Shown one piece after another: positions 60,682 through 64,000 of a stretch of DNA of 64,000 nucleotides. Source of the stretch: Brevibacillus brevis (GTDB taxonomy: Bacteria > Bacillota > Bacilli > Brevibacillales > Brevibacillaceae); NCBI RefSeq assembly GCF_031583145.1, contig NZ_CP134050.1, forward strand, positions 4,169,001 to 4,233,000. Reading direction: 5' to 3'. Below the pieces are notes generated by a model, which was not told the DNA's origin, did not search any database, and worked only from the letters and a program-made list of their open reading frames with translations. Every line of letters starts with the position of its first letter. Positions within the stretch are counted from its first letter, which is position 1. The position numbers and the translations under genes were made by a program.

Positions 60682-61215
60682 TCATTCCTTCAGAATAAAA
60701 TCCGACATCACTACTTTTTCCCACTTCTTTCCTTTTGGACTCACATTCGTGTAAAGCGCGATGTCGTCCGTTTCGTCCAGTACTGCCTTCAAGTCAAAAT
60801 TCATTTCCTTCGGCATCCCATATTCATCGTACAGCTGTTGATAATGAGGATCGCCCGTCTCCTTTGCGGCCTTGATATAACCGACTGTGTCGGGGTCCTT
60901 CTCTTTATTTTGGTAGGTCACTTTGTACGCGAACGTCGCTTCCACTTTTCCATCCACGCTTTGCTCGCGATAATCCGACATTTCAAAGTCAACCAGCACA
61001 TAGTAGCTTGAAAAAGCCTTCTTGCACTCTTCTTCCAGATAGGCGGCAATTTTGCTGGAACGGTCCCCGCGATTTGTTTCTTCCGTTTGTTGATTCGCTT
61101 CACGAGCGACATGAGGATTCGGTTTATTGGTTCCATCGCCTTCGCTTGCGGGACTGCACCCTCCGAGTCCGCATACCAAGGCCGAGACGATGCAAATCAT
61201 TTTCCTTTTGTTCAT
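60682..61215 (-). CDS. Lipoprotein of unknown function (177 aa)
   Basis: A lipoprotein signal (CIVSALVCGLGGC, lipobox LGGC, Cys 20) is followed by an Asn/Glu/Thr-rich spacer and a soluble domain with KIAAYLEEECKKAFSSYYVLVDFEM. No family is recognised. GGGGAGAGA precedes ATG 61215. It should be anchored on the outer side of the plasma membrane. Confidence 0.8.
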   Translation of the reverse strand: MNKRKMICIVSALVCGLGGCSPASEGDGTNKPNPHVAREANQQTEETNRGDRSSKIAAYLEEECKKAFSSYYVLVDFEMSDYREQSVDGKVEATFAYKVTYQNKEKDPDTVGYIKAAKETGDPHYQQLYDEYGMPKEMNFDLKAVLDETDDIALYTNVSPKGKKWEKVVMSDFILKE

Positions 61216-61361
61216 GAGGAATCTCTCCCCTGCATGGTTGGATGGCAGCCGCCTTTCCTTTCAGGTAGATGCTTTTGCCTGATTCACTTTTTCAACCGAT
61301 CGTCCTCCTTATTTGAGACTCGTAAAAGAAGACGCAACAAACTGGAAAACGTTACCTTATC

Positions 61362-61400
61362 TAAAAAAATGAGTCGTCCGCTCCTCAGCAGACGACTCCT
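61362..61400 (-). terminator. Terminator of yhaM
   Basis: GAGTCGTC and GACGACTC arms with inner pairing, then ATTTTTTT on the minus strand. Confidence 0.88.
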
Positions 61401-61410
61401 TGATCAGGCA

Positions 61411-62355
61411 TCAGTAACCACGCCACACTTTTCTTTTGAGAACACCGGCATAGGACCACTCTTCCTCGCCTGCGTCTGCAAGCGTTTGTCCCAGGGCATT
61501 CATCTTGCTGTCAATCTGGTCGAGGTAATGGAACAAAACCGCTGTCGGCGTTTTCCCGGACACCGCGCTGCCCCAGCCGTTTTCCACTTCGCCGTGGTGG
61601 CTCAGAATGCAATGTTTCAGGTGCAGCACCTCTGCATCTCCCAACGGAATGTCCAGCTTTCGGCATATGCCGCTGACGATTTCCACGCCCATCACCAGAT
61701 GGCCGATCAACTGTCCAGGGGTGGTATACTCGGGCGCGATCGGATCCGACAGCTCGTACAATTTGCCGATGTCGTGCAGGATGCAGGTAGCGTAGAGCAC
61801 GTCCCTGTCCACCTGCGGATAAAGCGGCAGCAGCCTCTCCGCAGCTGTGAGCAGCGAGACGATGTGCTCCAACAGGCCGTGGTAGTAGTTGTGATGCATG
61901 CGGACTCCCGCAGGAAAATGGCGCAGCCGTTCGCCGATTTCTTCATCAGCTAGCGCCTCTTGGATGATGGTCTTGAGCGTCCGGCTCTGCAGGCTGTCGA
62001 TCGCCTTCTCGAGCTTCTCCCACAGCTCGCCGGCCGGCACAGGAGAGATGGGGATCAGCGACTCCATGAGCACTTCATCTGCTGCGGATGCAGGACGGAT
62101 CCGCTGTATGACCAACTGCTTTTTCCCCCGGTAGTTTTGCACGGTCGCGTCGATCTTGACGACGGTTTTGACCGCGATCGCTTCTTTTATCTCCGCGCTG
62201 ACATCCCACAGCTTAGCCATGATGGTCCCGGAACGGTCGCCCAGCTCCAGATTGAGGTACTCGCTCTGATTGCTGGCTACTCCCGATTCTTTCCCCTTCA
62301 CCAGACAAAAGGCGATGACCCGCTCCCCCTCTTGATATTCCAGCAAATATTTCAT
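61411..62355 (-). CDS. yhaM: 3'-5' exoribonuclease YhaM
   Basis: ATG 62355 follows GGGAGAACGG. The 314 residues contain an N-terminal OB-fold (about 10-90; LELGDRSGTIMAKLWDVS) and an HD domain with YYHGLLEHIVSLL, CILHDIGKLYEL and CILSHHGEVENGWGS. YhaM trims short 3' tails of RNA in an Mn2+/Co2+-dependent manner. The adjacent YkvA-like gene lies 18 bases upstream, likely in one operon. Confidence 0.93.
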   Translation of the reverse strand: MKYLLEYQEGERVIAFCLVKGKESGVASNQSEYLNLELGDRSGTIMAKLWDVSAEIKEAIAVKTVVKIDATVQNYRGKKQLVIQRIRPASAADEVLMESLIPISPVPAGELWEKLEKAIDSLQSRTLKTIIQEALADEEIGERLRHFPAGVRMHHNYYHGLLEHIVSLLTAAERLLPLYPQVDRDVLYATCILHDIGKLYELSDPIAPEYTTPGQLIGHLVMGVEIVSGICRKLDIPLGDAEVLHLKHCILSHHGEVENGWGSAVSGKTPTAVLFHYLDQIDSKMNALGQTLADAGEEEWSYAGVLKRKVWRGY

Positions 62356-62373
62356 CCGTTCTCCCATCCCTGT

Positions 62374-62922
62374 CTATTTTTTCCGAAACAGCGTTTCCTC
62401 CAGTTTTCTCACGATCTTTTTCCCCACCAGATCGTCAGCCGATTTGACGACCTTGGTAATCACCGCGAGCAAATCCTCTTCCCCATTCCAATGCTCCCGC
62501 ACGACGGCTTCGTCTACATCGACGAGGATGCGGCGCAGAGCGTAAACGGCCAGGATGACATCGTCCAACAGCCCGAATCCGCCCACCAGCACTTCCGGGA
62601 TAAAATCGATTGGGGCAATGAAGTACGCTACAGCGACACCGGCGATCGCTTTGGACTGCACGCTCACCCGTTTGTCCAGCAGCAGGCGGGCGAGCAGCAC
62701 AAACAGGTCGGGGGCCAGCAAAATATAGCTCGCCACCGTGTCGTTCACGCCTTTATCCTTGATAAATGCCTCGATTTTGTCCCGCAGCTTGTCGTAAAAG
62801 CGTTGATGCTTTTCAGGAAGCACGACCGGAATCAGCTCGTGCGTTCCTCGAACGGCCGGCAAATTTTCCATCGCTTGCTCCTCTGCCGCATGCTCCTCTG
62901 GTTTTCGATCTTCTTCGCTCAT
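62374..62922 (-). CDS. YkvA-family membrane protein (DUF1232)
   Basis: ATG 62922 follows GGGAGGAA. The 182-residue protein has the DUF1232 core AIAGVAVAYFIAPIDFIPEVLVGGFGLLDDVILAVYAL split over residues about 93-130. The surrounding helices are soluble or membrane-associated. Function unknown. Its start overlaps the DedA stop by 4 bases (coupling). Confidence 0.88.
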   Translation of the reverse strand: MSEEDRKPEEHAAEEQAMENLPAVRGTHELIPVVLPEKHQRFYDKLRDKIEAFIKDKGVNDTVASYILLAPDLFVLLARLLLDKRVSVQSKAIAGVAVAYFIAPIDFIPEVLVGGFGLLDDVILAVYALRRILVDVDEAVVREHWNGEEDLLAVITKVVKSADDLVGKKIVRKLEETLFRKK

Positions 62923-63557
62923 TGCGATTCCTCCCGTTTTGGTTTTCTCGCAGCCACCATCTTGTGGCGAAAGTACGACCAAATAGCGATAACAGACAAC
63001 ACGGCCAGAAAAAAGATAGCCAAATTCCGGGAAATCAGGTCAAACACCTCGTCCCAACGCTCGCCCAGCTGCCAACCGATCGTGACGAACAGCAGGCTCC
63101 AAAAGAGCCCTCCCGCATACGTGTAAAGGACGAACGTCGGAAACGGCAGACGTGTGATTCCCGCAAAATAGGCCGTAAACTGCCTGACTCCCGGGATGAA
63201 ATATCCGATCGGCAACGCCCATTTTCCCGCCCGGTTGAACCATTCCTCCGTTTTTTTGTAGACCGTATAGCCCATCCCCAGCCGCTTGCCGAAGCGCTCG
63301 AGGAAAGCAAACCCGAGCGTTCTCCCGATCCAGTAGGCGCTTGTCATCGCCGCGATGGAACCGAGAAAGCATACGAGCATGGTAGGCCAATATTCCAGTT
63401 TGCCCGTCGAGACGAGAAAACCGGAAAATACGAGCAGCGTTTCTTCAGGCAGAGGCATTCCCAGAATCCCCAGAAAAAACAATCCAAACAGTGCTCCGTA
63501 TCCATACTCCGTAATGTAACCGCCAAATGCCGCCATCATTTCTTCCAATAGGGTCAC
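62919..63557 (-). CDS. DedA-family membrane protein
   Basis: The DedA/SNARE-assoc domain is complete: LFFLGILGMPLPEETLLVFSG, SAYWIGRTLGFAFLERFGKRLG, FNRAGKWALPIGYFIPGVRQ and the final helices. DedA proteins are scramblases or flippases for undecaprenyl phosphate and phospholipids. The start is uncertain: GTG 63557 or 63560, or ATG 63539 or 63536; all have weak ribosome sites. Confidence 0.88.
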   Translation of the reverse strand: MTLLEEMMAAFGGYITEYGYGALFGLFFLGILGMPLPEETLLVFSGFLVSTGKLEYWPTMLVCFLGSIAAMTSAYWIGRTLGFAFLERFGKRLGMGYTVYKKTEEWFNRAGKWALPIGYFIPGVRQFTAYFAGITRLPFPTFVLYTYAGGLFWSLLFVTIGWQLGERWDEVFDLISRNLAIFFLAVLSVIAIWSYFRHKMVAARKPKREESQ

Positions 63558-63752
63558 CACTTTTCCGGCAAGTCTGCCTTCCCTACCATTATGCCAAAAG
63601 ATTACACCATTCTCAAATGAGCCCGGTTGACTTTGCGAGTCCGTCATTGTACGTTTACAGAGCATCACCAAATCTTAAAGTAGGAATAAACTTTTTGTAG
63701 AAAAATGCTGAAATCACAGACAGGCGCCGTGGCTTTCATCAAGCCAATTCGT

Positions 63753-63758
63753 TATAAT
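63753..63758 (+). promoter_or_regulatory. -10 element of the DUF2062 gene
   Basis: TATAAT 48 nt before the ATG; the -35 region (TGGCTT) is poor. Confidence 0.45.
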
Positions 63759-63806
63759 GAATGAAAGCAGAGAAAAAGAAACGGGATAAAACGAGGGACA
63801 GGCCGG

Positions 63807-64000
63807 ATGTGGAAAAAAATCTACCGCAAGTTGAAGTTTGAGTACTACAAGCTGATTCGAATGAAGGGTGCCCCTTCCTTTGTCGCCCGCGGTTTTTCCG
63901 TTGGCATTTTTGTCGAATTTATTACGTTGCCTACTTTCGGCCTAGCATTTTTGCTGTTGTTTCCATTGATTAAGTTGTTCCGAGCCAGCTTGCCTGCCGG
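63807..64000 (+). CDS. DUF2062-domain protein, N-terminal part only
   Basis: ATG 63807 follows GAGGGA; the frame is open to the window end (64 codons). The sequence starts with a basic helix (WKKIYRKLKFEYYKLIRMKG) and continues into APSFVARGFSVGIFVEF, typical of DUF2062 membrane proteins. Function unknown. Confidence 0.75.
   Translation, partial: MWKKIYRKLKFEYYKLIRMKGAPSFVARGFSVGIFVEFITLPTFGLAFLLLFPLIKLFRASLPA

Noticed and set aside
61216..61370. Second ribosome site (AAGGAGG) upstream of the lipoprotein gene
   Set aside because: It leads only to TTG-AAA-AAG-TGA or an 8-codon GTG frame, too short to claim a leader peptide.

Overview
The window looks like a Gram-positive, spore-former-type chromosome, most likely Brevibacillus or a close relative in Bacillales. 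This is inferred from three things: AGGAGG-type ribosome sites with frequent TTG/GTG starts, a moderately high G+C backbone, and a gene neighbourhood like that of B. subtilis yjbE, fabI (yjbW), yjcD and yjcF-yjcG-yjcH. No rRNA, CRISPR array or complete insertion sequence was seen.

Bases 1 to about 6745 are the integrase-proximal end of an integrative element (ICE or prophage) with visibly lower G+C, inserted at the 3' end of a tRNA-Val gene. Its layout is a regulatory switch. A leftward early operon runs Xre regulator, Xis-like protein, small proteins, a 248-aa unknown, a DUF6906-like protein, a 28-aa membrane microprotein and a RecD2-type helicase cut by the window edge. A rightward arm holds ImmR-like repressor, terminator, LexA-like box, ImmA-like protease, unknown and tyrosine integrase. 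Five copies of a 17-bp palindrome form the operator array. After the integrase come tRNA-Val(GAC) and tRNA-Ile2(CAT), then 850 bases without protein genes that carry degenerate 36-bp tandem repeats, 12-bp repeats and a candidate structured RNA.

From 7.8 to 25 kb lie housekeeping and envelope genes: PgpA-like phosphatase, YjcH/YjcG/YjcF, a PHP phosphoesterase, YugN-like, an MBL hydrolase, a YitT-like membrane protein, a CNNM/CorC protein, a UvrD-like helicase with a Zn-finger N-terminus (YjcD-like), FabI, a ZIP transporter, a MerR-like protein, a TerC-family protein, CheW, an M23 peptidase and ThpR. From 25 to 46 kb come SurE, a TerB-like protein, an SgrR-like regulator divergent from an MFS exporter, a TrpXYZ-type ABC system with two tandem lipoproteins, a second CNNM protein, a bacterial XPB helicase, an ECF sigma/anti-sigma pair with a probable autoregulatory promoter, a CGNR regulator divergent from a PNPOx-like protein, and an ABC-2 exporter.

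From 46 to 64 kb come a GDSL lipase, MFS carriers, a YtnP-like lactonase, a FadH-type reductase with candidate cre and FadR-like sites, an LCP protein, a PfkB kinase, a three-gene operon of unknown function (SEC-C protein plus two proteins sharing a coiled-coil module), a lipoprotein, YhaM, a YkvA-like protein, a DedA protein and the start of a DUF2062 gene.

The observations most likely to be new are the dispersed terminator-linked repeat family (25513, 47881, 60555), the SEC-C operon at 57.0-60.4 kb, the structured RNA near 7.55-7.69 kb, the SOS-linked switch of the integrative element, and several small genes of 28-57 codons.
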